Part shown: positions 18,796-31,146 of the stretch, in pieces
Numbering within the stretch: position 1 is the stretch's first letter
Layout: each line of letters starts with the position of its first letter
NCBI RefSeq assembly: GCF_000959525.1
Contig: NZ_CP009832.1
Span: 3,100,001-3,164,000, forward strand
Length of the DNA stretch: 64,000 nucleotides
Origin: Burkholderia multivorans ATCC BAA-247
Lineage (GTDB): Bacteria > Pseudomonadota > Gammaproteobacteria > Burkholderiales > Burkholderiaceae
Reading direction: 5' to 3'
Position numbers and translations under genes: made by a program
Notes under the pieces: generated by a model
Told to the model about the DNA's origin: nothing
The model's database searches: none
The model's input: only the letters and a program-made list of their open reading frames with translations

Positions 18796-19677
18796 ATGAC
18801 CGATTCGACCCGCTCGCTGCGCAACTGTCTTGCGCCCGCGAAACTCAACCTGTTCCTGCATATCACCGGCCGCAGGCCGAACGGCTATCACGACCTGCAG
18901 AGCGTGTTTCAGCTGTTGAACTGGGGCGATACGCTGCACTTCACGCTGCGCGACGACGGCAAGGTCGCGCGTGCGACCGACGTGCCGGGCGTGCCCGAGC
19001 AGAGCGATCTCGTCGTACGCGCGGCGAACCTGCTGAAAGCGCACACGGGCACCGCCGCAGGCGTCGACATCGAGATCGACAAATGCCTGCCGATGGGCGC
19101 CGGACTCGGCGGCGGCAGCTCCGATGCCGCGACGACGCTGCTTGCGCTGAACCGTCTATGGCAGCTCAATCTGCCGCGCGCGGAATTGCAGTCGCTCGCG
19201 GTGAAACTCGGCGCCGACGTGCCGTTTTTCGTTTTTGGAAAAAATGCATTCGCAGAGGGTATCGGAGAAGAATTAGCTGAGGTACAATTGCCGACTCGCT
19301 GGTTCCTGGTTGTGACGCCACGCGTTCATGTCCCGACCGCTGAAATTTTTTCAGATGAGTTGTTGACAAGAGATTCGAAGCCAGTCACAATTACGGACTT
19401 TCTTGCACAGCAAAGCAGCGATGCGAGATGGCCAGACAGTTTCGGCCGGAACGACATGCAGCAAGTTGTGACAAGCAAGTACGCGGAAGTTGCGCAGGTG
19501 GTCAAATGGTTGTATAATGTGGCCCCCGCGAGGATGACCGGCTCCGGAGCAAGCGTGTTTGCAGCGTTTCAAAGCAAACAGCAGGCAGAAGCGGCGAAAG
19601 CCCAGTTGCCCGCCGGCTGGAACGGCGCAGTTGCCGAGAGCCTGAACGAGCATCCGCTCTTCGCTTTCGCGTCATGA
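18796..19677 (+). CDS. ispE: 4-diphosphocytidyl-2-C-methyl-D-erythritol kinase
   Basis: ATP-dependent kinase of the MEP isoprenoid pathway. Length 293 aa, GHMP fold. [22 protein letters not shown] is the split N-terminal substrate region, [13 protein letters not shown] (about 96-108) the ATP loop, and [11 protein letters not shown] the third motif. A GTG at 18767 overlapping the lolB stop could add 10 residues. From about 19235 to 19600 the base composition falls sharply toward AT and codon choice changes (TTA, AAA, ATT, TTG), unlike the first half and neighbours. That stretch also contains promoter-like hexamers ahead of tRNA-Gln and prs. Confidence 0.95.
   Translation: MTDSTRSLRNCLAPAKLNLFLHITGRRPNGYHDLQSVFQLLNWGDTLHFTLRDDGKVARATDVPGVPEQSDLVVRAANLLKAHTGTAAGVDIEIDKCLPMGAGLGGGSSDAATTLLALNRLWQLNLPRAELQSLAVKLGADVPFFVFGKNAFAEGIGEELAEVQLPTRWFLVVTPRVHVPTAEIFSDELLTRDSKPVTITDFLAQQSSDARWPDSFGRNDMQQVVTSKYAEVAQVVKWLYNVAPARMTGSGASVFAAFQSKQQAEAAKAQLPAGWNGAVAESLNEHPLFAFAS
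19363..19391 (+). promoter_or_regulatory. Promoter-like element inside ispE (1)
   Basis: A perfect -35 TTGACA (19363-19368), 17-bp spacer, then CACAAT (19386-19391; four of six). It lies in the AT-rich part of ispE, about 340 bp before tRNA-Gln. Confidence 0.4.
19490..19518 (+). promoter_or_regulatory. Promoter-like element inside ispE (2)
   Basis: TTGCGC (19490-19495), 17-bp spacer, perfect TATAAT (19513-19518). About 212 bp before tRNA-Gln; the better candidate for the tRNA-Gln-prs promoter. Confidence 0.5.
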
Positions 19678-19729
19678 AGTTTTACTTTGTCGGATGACCT
19701 ACCGTCCGGCCAAGTTATCAGTTAAGTGT

Positions 19730-19806
19730 AGGGGAGTCGCCAAGTTGGTTAAGGCACCGGATTTTGATTCCGGCATGCGAGGGTTCGAGTCCTTCCTCCC
19801 CTGCCA
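19730..19806 (+). tRNA. tRNA-Gln (anticodon UUG)
   Basis: A 77-nt cloverleaf. The acceptor stem AGGGGAG pairs with CTCCCCT (19796-19802), discriminator G, encoded CCA 19804-19806. The anticodon stem CCGGA/TCCGG encloses loop TTTTGAT with anticodon TTG at 19764-19766. The T arm contains GGTTCGAGTCC. It lies 52 bp after ispE and 44 bp before prs with no terminator between, so it is probably processed from a common transcript with prs. Confidence 0.97.
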
Positions 19807-19850
19807 AAAATTTTCCCGCATTTCCCGCCCAAGCCCGAAGCAGGTGCACG

Positions 19851-20807
19851 ATGAGCAGCCATGACGGCCTGATGGTTTTTACTGGCAACGCCAATCCCGC
19901 GCTTGCTCAGGAAGTCGTCAACATTCTTGGAATTCCCCTCGGCAAGGCAATGGTCAGCCGTTTCTCCGACGGCGAGATCCAGGTCGAGATCCAGGAAAAC
20001 GTGCGCGGCAAGGACGTCTTCGTCCTGCAATCCACGTGCGCGCCGACGAACGACAACCTGATGGAACTGATGATCATGGTCGATGCGCTGAAGCGCGCAT
20101 CCGCCGGCCGGATCACCGCCGCCATCCCCTACTTCGGCTATGCCCGCCAGGACCGCCGCCCGCGTTCGGCGCGCGTCGCGATCTCGGCGAAGGTCGTCGC
20201 GAACATGCTGGAAATCGCCGGCGTCGAGCGGATCATCACGATGGATCTGCACGCCGACCAGATTCAGGGCTTCTTCGACATTCCCGTCGACAACATCTAC
20301 GCAACGCCGATCCTGCTGGGCGATCTGCGCAAGCAGAACTACCCGGATCTGCTCGTCGTATCGCCGGACGTCGGCGGCGTGGTGCGTGCACGGGCACTCG
20401 CGAAGCAGCTCAACTGCGATCTCGCGATCATCGACAAGCGTCGCCCGAAGGCGAACGTGTCCGAAGTGATGAACATCATCGGTGAAGTCGAAGGCCGTAC
20501 CTGCGTGATCATGGACGACATGGTCGATACGGCCGGCACGCTGTGCAAGGCGGCGCAAGTTCTGAAGGAGCGCGGCGCGAAGCAGGTGTTTGCGTACGCG
20601 ACGCACCCGGTGCTGTCCGGCGGCGCCGCCGAACGCATCGCCGCCTCGGCGCTCGACGAACTCGTCGTCACCGACACGATTCCGCTGTCGGCCGAATCGC
20701 TGGCCTGCTCGAAGATCCGCTCGCTGACGAGCGCGAGCCTGCTGGCCGAAACGTTCTCGCGGATCCGCCGCGGCGATTCGGTGATGTCGCTGTTCGCGGA
20801 ATCCTGA
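19851..20807 (+). CDS. prs: Ribose-phosphate pyrophosphokinase
   Basis: Makes PRPP from ribose-5-P and ATP for nucleotide, His and Trp synthesis. Length 318 aa. The N-terminal substrate region includes [17 protein letters not shown], the flexible loop has [15 protein letters not shown], and the PRPP-binding motif is [13 protein letters not shown] (about 216-228). ATG at 19851. A very strong hairpin terminator follows. PRPP links this gene to apt and hisC in the same window. Confidence 0.97.
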   Translation: MSSHDGLMVFTGNANPALAQEVVNILGIPLGKAMVSRFSDGEIQVEIQENVRGKDVFVLQSTCAPTNDNLMELMIMVDALKRASAGRITAAIPYFGYARQDRRPRSARVAISAKVVANMLEIAGVERIITMDLHADQIQGFFDIPVDNIYATPILLGDLRKQNYPDLLVVSPDVGGVVRARALAKQLNCDLAIIDKRRPKANVSEVMNIIGEVEGRTCVIMDDMVDTAGTLCKAAQVLKERGAKQVFAYATHPVLSGGAAERIAASALDELVVTDTIPLSAESLACSKIRSLTSASLLAETFSRIRRGDSVMSLFAES

Positions 20808-20834
20808 TCGCGCACCGACAAACGAAGCATGCGT

Positions 20835-20864
20835 AAAAAGCGAAGCGGCAACGCTTCGCTTTTT
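20835..20864. terminator. Strong terminator after prs
   Basis: A 13-bp perfect stem, AAAAAGCGAAGCG (20835-20847) and CGCTTCGCTTTTT (20852-20864), with loop GCAA. A-tract and T-tract on either side make it look bidirectional, but only prs is expected to use it. Confidence 0.95.
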
Positions 20865-20968
20865 GCACAATCGGACGGGATAGACGAAACCCCGTCCGTT
20901 TCATCGGGGGCCGCCATGTCGTCGGCCCCGTTTTACTGCCTGGTCGCGGGCAGCTATTGGAGAATCAC

Positions 20969-21574
20969 ATGAAAGTCGTCGCTTTCGAGCGCAAAGAGCA
21001 AGGTACGGGTGCGAGCCGCCGCCTGCGCAACGCCGGTAAGACCACGGGTATCGTCTACGGTGGCGAAGCTGCCCCGCAAATGATCGAACTCGATCACAAC
21101 GCCCTGTGGCACGCCCTGAAGAAGGAAGCCTTCCACTCGTCGATCCTCGACCTCGAAGTGGCTGGCCAGTCGCAACAAGTTCTGCTGCGCGACGTGCAAT
21201 ACCACCCGTTCAAGCAGCTCGTGCTGCACGTGGACTTCCAGCGCGTCGACGCGAAGAAGAAGCTGCACACGAAGGTGCCGCTGCACTTCCTGAACGCCGA
21301 AGTCAGCCCGGCCGTGAAGCTGTCGAGCGCGATCGTGTCGCACGTCGCGACGGAAATCGAAGTCGAGTGCCTGCCGGCCGCGCTGCCGGAGTTCCTCGAA
21401 GTCGATCTGTCGAAGATCGAAGCCGGTCAATCGATCCACGCGAAGGACATCGCACTGCCGAAGGGCGTCGCGCTGACGGCTCACGTCGACGCGGAAAACC
21501 CGGTCATCGCATCGGCGACGATCCCGGCCGGTGCCGTGTCGGACGCTGCAGAAGGCGAAACGCCGGCTGCGTAA
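20969..21574 (+). CDS. rplY: 50S ribosomal protein L25/general stress protein Ctc
   Basis: 5S rRNA-binding ribosomal protein. Length 201 aa, the long TL5/Ctc form: an N-terminal L25 domain (1-90; [24 protein letters not shown]) plus a C-terminal beta domain (about 95-190; [23 protein letters not shown]). ATG at 20969 is preceded by TTGGAGAA at ideal spacing. It lies between two strong terminators, so it is a single-gene unit. prs-rplY-pth is a common proteobacterial order. Confidence 0.96.
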   Translation: MKVVAFERKEQGTGASRRLRNAGKTTGIVYGGEAAPQMIELDHNALWHALKKEAFHSSILDLEVAGQSQQVLLRDVQYHPFKQLVLHVDFQRVDAKKKLHTKVPLHFLNAEVSPAVKLSSAIVSHVATEIEVECLPAALPEFLEVDLSKIEAGQSIHAKDIALPKGVALTAHVDAENPVIASATIPAGAVSDAAEGETPAA

Positions 21575-21610
21575 GCGCCTCATCGATCCGTTTCGCGAAA
21601 CGGTCGACGC

Positions 21611-21646
21611 AACCCGCCGCGGCATGCCCGGCGGGTTTTTCTTTTT
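21611..21646 (+). terminator. Intrinsic terminator after rplY
   Basis: AACCCGCCG (21611-21619) pairs with CGGCGGGTT (21629-21637); a T-rich tail (TTTTTCTTTTT) follows. It separates rplY from pth. Confidence 0.9.
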
Positions 21647-21682
21647 CTGCGCCCAGGCGGCCGATGCCGCCTTCGAAACGTC

Positions 21683-22282
21683 ATGATCAAACTGATCGTC
21701 GGCCTCGGCAATCCCGGGGCGGAATACACCGCGACGCGTCACAATGCCGGCTTCTGGCTGATCGACCAGCTCGCCCGCGAGGCCGGTGCGACGCTGCGCG
21801 ACGAGCGCCGCTTCCACGGCTTCTATGCGAAAGCGCGCCTCTACGGCGAAGAAGTGCATCTGCTCGAGCCGCAAACCTACATGAACCGCTCCGGCCAGTC
21901 GGTCGTCGCGCTCGCCCATTTCTTCAAGATCCTGCCCGACCAGATCCTCGTCGCGCACGACGAGCTCGACCTGCCGCCCGGCACCGTGAAGCTGAAGCTC
22001 GGCGGCGGCAGCGGCGGCCACAACGGGCTGAAGGACATCTCCGCGCATCTGTCGTCGCAGCAGTACTGGCGCCTGCGGATCGGCATCGGCCATCCACGCG
22101 ATCTGATTCCGGAAAGCGCGCGCGCCGGCGCGAAACCCGACGTCGCGAACTTCGTGCTGAAGCCGCCGCGCCGCGAAGAGCAGGACGTGATCGACGCGGC
22201 AATCGAGCGCTCGCTCGCCGTGATGCCGATGATCGTCAAGGGCGAACTCGACCGCGCGACGATGCAGCTGCATCGCAACTGA
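21683..22282 (+). CDS. pth: Peptidyl-tRNA hydrolase
   Basis: Cleaves peptidyl-tRNA released from stalled ribosomes. Length 199 aa. Active-site elements are visible: Asn in GLGNPG (about 10), catalytic His in [11 protein letters not shown] (about 20), Asn in YMNRSGQSV, Asp in [11 protein letters not shown], and Asn in [12 protein letters not shown] at 21683, directly after the rplY terminator. Confidence 0.97.
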   Translation: MIKLIVGLGNPGAEYTATRHNAGFWLIDQLAREAGATLRDERRFHGFYAKARLYGEEVHLLEPQTYMNRSGQSVVALAHFFKILPDQILVAHDELDLPPGTVKLKLGGGSGGHNGLKDISAHLSSQQYWRLRIGIGHPRDLIPESARAGAKPDVANFVLKPPRREEQDVIDAAIERSLAVMPMIVKGELDRATMQLHRN

Positions 22283-22393
22283 CGCACGGCCGCGCCCCGG
22301 CATGGCCGCCGACATGCGCGCCCGCGCCGGCGACGCGCGCCGCTGCGTGCAACATGCGGTACTCTCGTTGTTTTGCCCGTCAGGAGCCAAGCG

Positions 22394-23461
22394 GTGAGCC
22401 GTTACTGGAGCGATGTCGTTCAGCAACTCGTGCCTTACGTGCCGGGCGAGCAGCCCGCGCTCGCACATCCCGTCAAGCTGAACACCAACGAGAATCCCTA
22501 TCCGCCGTCGCCGCGCGTCGTCGCGGCGATCGCGCGCGAACTCGGCGCGAGCGGCGACACGCTGCGCCGCTACCCCGACCCGCTCGCCCGCGCGCTGCGC
22601 GAAACGGTCGCCGCGCACCATCGCCTCCGTCCCGAGCAGGTGTTCGTCGGCAACGGCTCCGACGAAGTACTCGCGCATACGTTCCAGGCGCTGCTGAAGC
22701 ACGACCGGCCGCTGCGCTTTCCCGACATCACGTACAGCTTCTATCCGACCTATGCGCGGCTGTACGGCGTCGACACGCGTACCGTGCCGCTCGCCGACGA
22801 CTTCTCGATCCGCGTCGACGACTACCTCGACGACGGCGGCGGCGTGCTGTTCCCGAACCCGAATGCGCCGACCGGCCGCGCGCTGCCGCTCGCTGACATC
22901 GAGCGGATCGCGGCGGCCAATCCGTCCTCGGTCGTCGTGATCGACGAAGCGTATGTCGATTTCGGCGCGCAGTCGGCGATTGCGCTGATCGACCGCTATC
23001 CGAACCTGCTCGTCGTGCATACGACGTCGAAGGCGCGCTCGCTCGCGGGCATGCGTGTCGGCTTCGCGTTCGGCGACGCGGCGCTGATCGAAGCGCTGAA
23101 CCGCGTGAAGGACAGCTTCAACTCGTACCCGCTCGACCGGCTCGCGCAGGCGGCCGCGCAGGCCGCATACGAAGACGACGCGTACTTCGTGTCGACCTGC
23201 GCGCGCGTCGTCGACAGCCGCACGCGGCTCACGCAGGCACTCGACGCGCTCGGCTTCGACGTCGTGCCGTCGGCCGCGAACTTCGTGTTCGCGCGCCATC
23301 CGACGCACGACGCCGGCACGCTCGCGGCCAAGCTGAAGGAACGGGAAATTTTTGTGCGGCATTTCCGGCTACCGCGCATCGACCAGCACTTGCGCATCAC
23401 CGTCGGCACCGATGCCGAATGCGAAGCGCTCGTGGCCGCCTTGCGCGAGCTGCTCGGCTGA
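22394..23461 (+). CDS. hisC: Histidinol-phosphate aminotransferase
   Basis: PLP enzyme converting imidazole-acetol phosphate to histidinol phosphate. Length 355 aa. [13 protein letters not shown] lies near the N-terminus and [10 protein letters not shown] at about 157. The PLP lysine is in [14 protein letters not shown] (about 217), with [15 protein letters not shown] near the end. GTG at 22394 is preceded by AGGAG seven bases away, better than the upstream TTG at 22373. It stands apart from the main his operon; Burkholderia has more than one hisC-like gene, so this may be one of two copies (inference). Confidence 0.94.
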   Translation: MSRYWSDVVQQLVPYVPGEQPALAHPVKLNTNENPYPPSPRVVAAIARELGASGDTLRRYPDPLARALRETVAAHHRLRPEQVFVGNGSDEVLAHTFQALLKHDRPLRFPDITYSFYPTYARLYGVDTRTVPLADDFSIRVDDYLDDGGGVLFPNPNAPTGRALPLADIERIAAANPSSVVVIDEAYVDFGAQSAIALIDRYPNLLVVHTTSKARSLAGMRVGFAFGDAALIEALNRVKDSFNSYPLDRLAQAAAQAAYEDDAYFVSTCARVVDSRTRLTQALDALGFDVVPSAANFVFARHPTHDAGTLAAKLKEREIFVRHFRLPRIDQHLRITVGTDAECEALVAALRELLG

Positions 23462-23494
23462 AGACCGCGGGCGGCACGGCAACGCCGCCCGGGA

Positions 23495-23520
23495 AAACGC
23501 GGCGCGCACCGGCGCGCCGC
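23495..23520 (-). terminator. Terminator of the ferredoxin gene
   Basis: GCGGCGCGC (23499-23507) and GCGCGCCGC (23512-23520) with a 4-base loop; on the minus strand the hairpin is followed by GTTTTCCC. An adjacent stem GGGCGGC/GCCGCCC (23469-23475, 23484-23490) could serve hisC on the plus strand. Confidence 0.65.
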
Positions 23521-23529
23521 TTGCTGCGC

Positions 23530-24709
<1,180 letters not shown>

Positions 24710-25324
24710 TTATTCATCATTTTCGCGCCGCAGCAAATGATAGTGGACCGCGCCGGCCTTGCCGTGTTTCGCGACCTGCCAGCCCGCGAGCGCGTCGTGT
24801 GCGGAAAGGTCGAGCTCGGCGCCGGACTCGACGTACAGTGCGCCGCCGTCGGCGACGAGCGGCGCGGTCAACGCGATCGCGCGCGCGAGCGCGGCCGCAT
24901 CGCCGAACGGCGGATCGAGGAACACGACGTCGAACGAGCGCGGCGCGAGGCCGGCCGCGAGCCGCAGCGCATCGGCCTCGGCAATCTCGACCGTGCGCGC
25001 GCCCAGCTTGTCCTTGATCGCACGCAGCTGCTGCGCGGCGCGCGGATGGCGTTCGACCATCACGACGTTCGCCGCGCCGCGCGACGCGGCTTCGAAACCG
25101 AGCGCGCCGGTGCCCGCGAACAGGTCCAGACAGCGCTGGCCTTCGAGATCCTGGCCGAGCCAGTTGAACAGCGTCTCGCGCACGCGATCGGGCGTCGGAC
25201 GCAGGCCGTCGAGGTCGAGCACCGCGAGCGGCGTGCGTTTCCAGTCGCCGCCGATGATGCGGATCGTATGCGGCTTGCCGCGAGCCGACGAGGCCGCGGA
25301 GCGGCCGGAAGAGGAACGGGACAT
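24710..25324 (-). CDS. rsmD: 16S rRNA (guanine(966)-N(2))-methyltransferase
   Basis: Methylates G966 in the 30S head. Length 204 aa. RIIGGDWKRTPLAV and TPDRVRETLFNWL define the RsmD N-terminus, DLFAGTGALGFEAASRG is the SAM loop, and VVFLDPPFGD carries the DPPF catalytic motif. ATG at 25324 gives a serine-rich N-terminal tail before the conserved start. It is divergent from ftsY (214 bp) and upstream of coaD, a conserved layout. Confidence 0.95.
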   Translation of the reverse strand: MSRSSSGRSAASSARGKPHTIRIIGGDWKRTPLAVLDLDGLRPTPDRVRETLFNWLGQDLEGQRCLDLFAGTGALGFEAASRGAANVVMVERHPRAAQQLRAIKDKLGARTVEIAEADALRLAAGLAPRSFDVVFLDPPFGDAAALARAIALTAPLVADGGALYVESGAELDLSAHDALAGWQVAKHGKAGAVHYHLLRRENDE

Positions 25325-25538
25325 ACAGGAATATCGGGACGGGGGGAACGGGCATGCGCACCGGCATGCCGGCAAACAGGCGCACGTTACCACAGCGGCG
25401 GCGCGTGCTGACGCGAGCGCGTCGCCGCGCCTGATAAAATGCGGCGTTTCGGCCGCGTTGCGCGGCGCTCCGCGAGCGCCGGCGGCTGCCCGGCGCCCCG
25501 CGGCTCGCGGCGGCCCGCCCTCTTCCCGACGTCAGACC

Positions 25539-26687
25539 ATGTTCAGCTTCTTCAAACGATTCAAGAAAACGCAGGAGCCCGGCTCCGCGGAATCGCAGCC
25601 GGCCGACGCGCCGCAACCCGACGCCCCGTCCGACGCGCACGACGCCGACGTTCCGCCTGCACCTGCACCTGCGCCTGCCGAACCGGCCGCGCCCGCCGTC
25701 GTAATGACGGTCACGCCGAGCGACAACGGCCGCGACGAAGTCGTCGAGACCGTCGAAATCGTGCCGCCGCCCGTGCAGGATGCATCGGCGAAGAAATCGT
25801 GGCTCGCGCGCCTGAAGACGGGCCTCGCGAAAACGGGCTCGAGCATCACCGGCGTATTCGTAAACACGAAGATCGACGACGCGCTGTACGAGGAGCTCGA
25901 AACCGCGCTGCTGATGTCCGATGCGGGTGTCGACGCGACCGAGTACCTGCTCGGCGCGCTGCGCGAAAAGGTGCGCGTGGGCCGCCTGACCGATCCGCAG
26001 CAGGTGAAGAGCGCGCTGCGCGACCTGCTCGTCGAGCTGCTGACGCCGCTCGAGAAGTCGCTCGTGCTCGGCCGTGCGCAGCCGCTCGTGATGATGATCG
26101 CGGGCGTAAACGGCGCCGGCAAGACGACCAGCATCGGCAAGCTCGCGAAGCATCTGCAGAGCTTCGAACAGTCGGTGCTGCTCGCCGCGGGCGATACGTT
26201 CCGCGCCGCGGCGCGCGAACAGCTGACGGTCTGGGGCGAACGCAACAACGTGACCGTCGTGCAGCAGGAAAGCGGCGACCCGGCCGCGGTGATCTTCGAC
26301 GCGGTCAGCGCCGCGCGCGCGCGCAAGATCGACGTGATGATGGCCGACACGGCCGGCCGCCTGCCGACGCAGCTTCACCTCATGGAAGAGCTGAAGAAGG
26401 TGAAGCGCGTGATCGCGAAGGCACACGACGGCGCGCCGCACGAAGTGCTGCTCGTGATCGATGCGAACACCGGTCAGAACGCGCTCACGCAGGTGAAGGC
26501 ATTCGACGATGCGCTCGGCCTGACGGGCCTCATCGTCACGAAGCTCGACGGCACCGCGAAGGGCGGGATTCTCGCCGCGATCGCGCGGCAGCGACCGGTG
26601 CCCGTGTACTTCATCGGCGTCGGCGAAAAGGTCGAGGATCTGCAGCCGTTCAGCGCCGAGGAATTCGCGGACGCGCTGCTCGGCTGA
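25539..26687 (+). CDS. ftsY: Signal recognition particle receptor FtsY
   Basis: GTPase docking SRP-ribosome complexes at the membrane. Length 382 aa. A basic N-terminal amphipathic stretch (MFSFFKRFKKTQ) and a proline/alanine-rich acidic A domain (about 13-95) precede the N domain (helical, 80-175) and the G domain. Motifs: G1 [27 protein letters not shown]3 DTAGRL, G4 TKLDGTAKGG. ATG at 25539. A strong terminator follows. The 214-bp gap upstream carries a TGATAAAAT (about 25432-25440) that could be the -10. Confidence 0.97.
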   Translation: MFSFFKRFKKTQEPGSAESQPADAPQPDAPSDAHDADVPPAPAPAPAEPAAPAVVMTVTPSDNGRDEVVETVEIVPPPVQDASAKKSWLARLKTGLAKTGSSITGVFVNTKIDDALYEELETALLMSDAGVDATEYLLGALREKVRVGRLTDPQQVKSALRDLLVELLTPLEKSLVLGRAQPLVMMIAGVNGAGKTTSIGKLAKHLQSFEQSVLLAAGDTFRAAAREQLTVWGERNNVTVVQQESGDPAAVIFDAVSAARARKIDVMMADTAGRLPTQLHLMEELKKVKRVIAKAHDGAPHEVLLVIDANTGQNALTQVKAFDDALGLTGLIVTKLDGTAKGGILAAIARQRPVPVYFIGVGEKVEDLQPFSAEEFADALLG

Positions 26688-26714
26688 TCGTCGTTCGCCG
26701 CACCGCATCGCACG

Positions 26715-26736
26715 AGGCGCCTTCGGGCGCCTTTTT
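26715..26736 (+). terminator. Intrinsic terminator after ftsY
   Basis: AGGCGCC (26715-26721), UUCG loop, GGCGCCT (26726-26732), then TTTTT. It lies between convergent ftsY and maiA. Confidence 0.9.
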
Positions 26737-26757
26737 CGTTGGTGCGGCGCCTGCGCG

Positions 26758-27402
26758 TCACTCGGCGTCCGGCTGCACGCCCGGTTCGGCCGCCTTGAAC
26801 GCGTCGAGCGTCGACGCATAGTCGGCGATCCGCTGGATCGTCGGATAGCGCGTCGTGTCGATCGAGAAGCGGTTCGCGTTGAACACCTGCGGCACGAGGC
26901 AGATGTCGGCGAGCGTCGGCGTATCGCCGAAGCAGAGCTTGCCGGTGCGCGGATCGTTCGCGAGGCGCGTTTCGAGCGACGCGAAGCCCGACTCGATCCA
27001 GTGCCGGTACCACGCGTTCTTGTCATCCTCGGACACCTTCAGCGTGTGCTTCAGGTACTTCAGCACGCGCAGGTTGTCGAGCGGATGGATCTCGCATGCG
27101 ATCTGCAGCGCGATCGCGCGCACGTACGCTCGATCGATCGCCGCCTTCGGCAGCAGCGCGGGCTCCGGATGCGTTTCGTCGAGATACTCGATGATCGCGA
27201 GCGACTGCTGCAGCGTCGCGTCGCCGTCGACGAGCGTCGGCACGAGCGCGTCGGGGTTCAGCGCGCGATACTCGTCCTTCAGTTGCTGGCCGCCGTCGCG
27301 CAGCATGTGCACGGGCACGTAGTCGTACGGCAGCCGCTTCAGGTTCAGCGCGATCCGCACGCGGTACGAAGCGGAACTGCGGAAATAGCTGTAGAGCTTC
27401 AT
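26758..27402 (-). CDS. maiA: Maleylacetoacetate isomerase (zeta-class GST)
   Basis: Glutathione-dependent isomerase of tyrosine/homogentisate catabolism, converting maleylacetoacetate to fumarylacetoacetate. Length 214 aa. The zeta-class signature SSASYRVRIALNLK is at residues 9-22, VPTLVDGDATLQQSLAIIEYL follows (thioredoxin-fold end, split), then the helical domain with DICLVPQVFNANRF. ATG at 27402. Neighbouring homogentisate genes are absent, so the pathway link rests on family alone; a broader glutathione-transferase role is possible. Confidence 0.9.
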   Translation of the reverse strand: MKLYSYFRSSASYRVRIALNLKRLPYDYVPVHMLRDGGQQLKDEYRALNPDALVPTLVDGDATLQQSLAIIEYLDETHPEPALLPKAAIDRAYVRAIALQIACEIHPLDNLRVLKYLKHTLKVSEDDKNAWYRHWIESGFASLETRLANDPRTGKLCFGDTPTLADICLVPQVFNANRFSIDTTRYPTIQRIADYASTLDAFKAAEPGVQPDAE

Positions 27403-27575
27403 GGGTCGTCTCTCTTGATGTCGTATTCGGCCGAGGCATGCGCAGGCGCGCCGCCGGGGAACCAGAGTGTAGCGCCGTGCGCAGCCGGTGCGTGCGCGAG
27501 CGCGCCCGTGCGATACTCGGTGCATCCGTTACCGAATTCCGCGCGCCGCGCTGCCGGCCGCGCGCCCCACGCCCG

Positions 27576-28544
27576 ATGACCGCTGCCCACGACTCCGCCC
27601 CGTTCCCCTGCGCCCGCTTCATCAAGGAAATCGGCCGCGGCCCGCACGGCGCGCGCGCGCTGTCGGCCGCCGACACGTTCGAGCTGTATCGCGCGATGCT
27701 CGATGCGCGCGTGTCCGACGTCGAACTCGGCGCGATCCTGATCGCCTACCGGCTGAAAGGCGAAACCGCCGACGAACTGGCCGCGATGCTGGCCGCCGCA
27801 CAGGCGTCGTTCGAGCCCGTGCACGTACGGGACGCGGCGTTCCGGCCCGTCTCGATCCCGAGCTACAACGGCGCACGCAAGCAGCCGAACCTCGTGCCGC
27901 TGCTCGCGCTGCTGCTCGCGCGCGAAGGCGTGCCGGTGCTCGTGCACGGCGTCGCGCAGGATCCGGGCCGCGTGACGAGCGCGGAGATCTTCGCGGCGCT
28001 GTCGATCGCGCCGTCGACGTCGCACGACGCGATCGAGGATACGCTCGCCGAGCGCCGCGTCGCATTCGCGCCGATCGACACGCTCGCGCCGCGCATCGCG
28101 CGGCTGCTGTCGATGCGCGCCGTGCTCGGCGTGCGCAATTCGACGCACACGCTCGTGAAGCTGCTGCAGCCGTTCGCGCCGGCCGGGCTGCGGCTCGTCA
28201 ACTACACGCATCCGCCGTATCGCGACAGTCTCGTCGAGCTGTTCGCCGCGCATCCGGACGCCGCGCTCGGCGGCGCGCTGCTCGCACGCGGCACCGAGGG
28301 CGAAGCCGTCGCGGATACGCGGCGCCAGGTGCAGGTCGACTGGCTGCACGACGGCGTCTGCGACACGCTGATCGAGCCGGAGCGCTCGTCGGCCGACGCG
28401 CCGCCCGTCGCGCTGCCCGAATCGCGCGACGCGCAAACGACGGCCGCCTGGACCGACGCCGTGCTGCGAGGCGAGATTCCGGTACCCGACACCGTGGCGC
28501 GCCAGGTCGCGACGATCGTGCGGATCGCCCGCACGGCGGGCTGA
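27576..28544 (+). CDS. ybiB: YbiB-type anthranilate phosphoribosyltransferase-like protein
   Basis: A 322-aa paralogue of TrpD. The TrpD2/YbiB family of E. coli is reported to bind DNA and is not thought to make Trp. The N-terminal helical bundle (1-75) carries SDVELGAILIAYRLKGETADELAAM in two pieces. The glycine-rich PRPP loop of true TrpD is altered (VLVHGVAQDPGRVTSAEI), consistent with loss of the anthranilate reaction. RLVNYTHPPYRDSL is typical of the family. ATG at 27576; divergent from maiA. Confidence 0.87.
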   Translation: MTAAHDSAPFPCARFIKEIGRGPHGARALSAADTFELYRAMLDARVSDVELGAILIAYRLKGETADELAAMLAAAQASFEPVHVRDAAFRPVSIPSYNGARKQPNLVPLLALLLAREGVPVLVHGVAQDPGRVTSAEIFAALSIAPSTSHDAIEDTLAERRVAFAPIDTLAPRIARLLSMRAVLGVRNSTHTLVKLLQPFAPAGLRLVNYTHPPYRDSLVELFAAHPDAALGGALLARGTEGEAVADTRRQVQVDWLHDGVCDTLIEPERSSADAPPVALPESRDAQTTAAWTDAVLRGEIPVPDTVARQVATIVRIARTAG

Positions 28545-28592
28545 GCGAGGGCGTCGGCGCGGCCCGCGGTACGCCGGCCCGATCGCGCCCAT

Positions 28593-28620
28593 TTGACACG
28601 CGCCCGCATCCTGGCATAGA
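28593..28620 (+). promoter_or_regulatory. Putative promoter of the leuL-leuA transcript
   Basis: A perfect -35 TTGACA (28593-28598), 16-bp spacer, CATAGA (28615-28620; weak -10). The predicted start, about 28627, is almost at the leader-peptide ATG (28630). Confidence 0.55.
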
Positions 28621-28629
28621 GTTGCCGTC

Positions 28630-30583
<1,954 letters not shown>

Positions 30584-30591
30584 GGCACACG

Positions 30592-30616
30592 ACCGCTCGC
30601 CTTCGGCGCGAGCGGT
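30592..30616 (+). terminator. Hairpin after leuA
   Basis: ACCGCTCG (30592-30599) pairs with CGAGCGGT (30609-30616), nine bases after the leuA stop; no T tract. A weak terminator or mRNA-end hairpin. Confidence 0.5.
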
Positions 30617-30660
30617 GCGCAACCGCCCGTGCGCCGCGCGATCCGCGCTGCACGGGCAAC

Positions 30661-30684
30661 AAAAAGCGGCCCAGAAGGCCGCTT
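30661..30684 (-). terminator. Terminator after the NTF2-like gene
   Basis: AAGCGGCC (30664-30671) and GGCCGCTT (30677-30684), loop CAGAA. The A run at 30661-30665 becomes a T tract on the minus strand, so it ends leftward transcription from 30718; leuA may also use it. Confidence 0.8.
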
Positions 30685-30717
30685 CGGTCGATACATGAAA
30701 ATGGGCGCGACGCGCGC

Positions 30718-31101
30718 TCATGTGTCGGTTGCGCACCGCGTCGCCTGCCAGGCCAGCAGGCGCCAGCGGCCCTGCTCCTGTGCCTGGACCGCCGTGTAGG
30801 CGATCGGGAACACGAGGCCGCCGTTGTTCGTTTCCATCTCGATCAGCGCACGGCCCGTGACGAGGCAGGTGCCGTCGCCGACGGGCAGCACGTCCTGCGA
30901 CTGAATCTCGATCTGGCGATAGCGGCGGCGGCCGGCGGCAATGGCGTCGATGAACTGCTGCTTGGTTTCCCGCTTGCCGTTCGTGTGCACGTAGAAGACC
31001 TTCTCCGACAGCAGCGCATCGAGCGCCTCGCCGTCCCCGTCGACCATCGCCCGGAACCGATCGCGCTCGAGCGCGCGGATCGCATCGACCACCTTCGTCA
31101 T
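30718..31101 (-). CDS. SnoaL/NTF2-like protein (SgcJ/DUF4440 type)
   Basis: A 127-aa cytoplasmic protein with the cone-shaped NTF2-like fold: ALERDRFRAMVDGDGEALDALLSEKVFYVHTNG (here named only by its parts, helix then strand) and a C-terminal GRWRLLAWQATR strand. Such proteins may be enzymes or ligand-binding proteins; no catalytic residue set is obvious, so no function is assigned. ATG at 31101 follows GAGGAG. It is 45 bp downstream of the pagL remnant, on the same strand, and may share its transcript. Confidence 0.8.
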   Translation of the reverse strand: MTKVVDAIRALERDRFRAMVDGDGEALDALLSEKVFYVHTNGKRETKQQFIDAIAAGRRRYRQIEIQSQDVLPVGDGTCLVTGRALIEMETNNGGLVFPIAYTAVQAQEQGRWRLLAWQATRCATDT

Positions 31102-31146
31102 CGCCTGACTCCTCGGCAACGCGCACGCCGTGCGCGGGCATGCGGA

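Noticed and set aside
19730-19806. tRNA-Gln as an integration (att) site for a genomic island
   Set aside because: No integrase follows and no direct repeat of the tRNA 3' end was noticed downstream; prs follows immediately.
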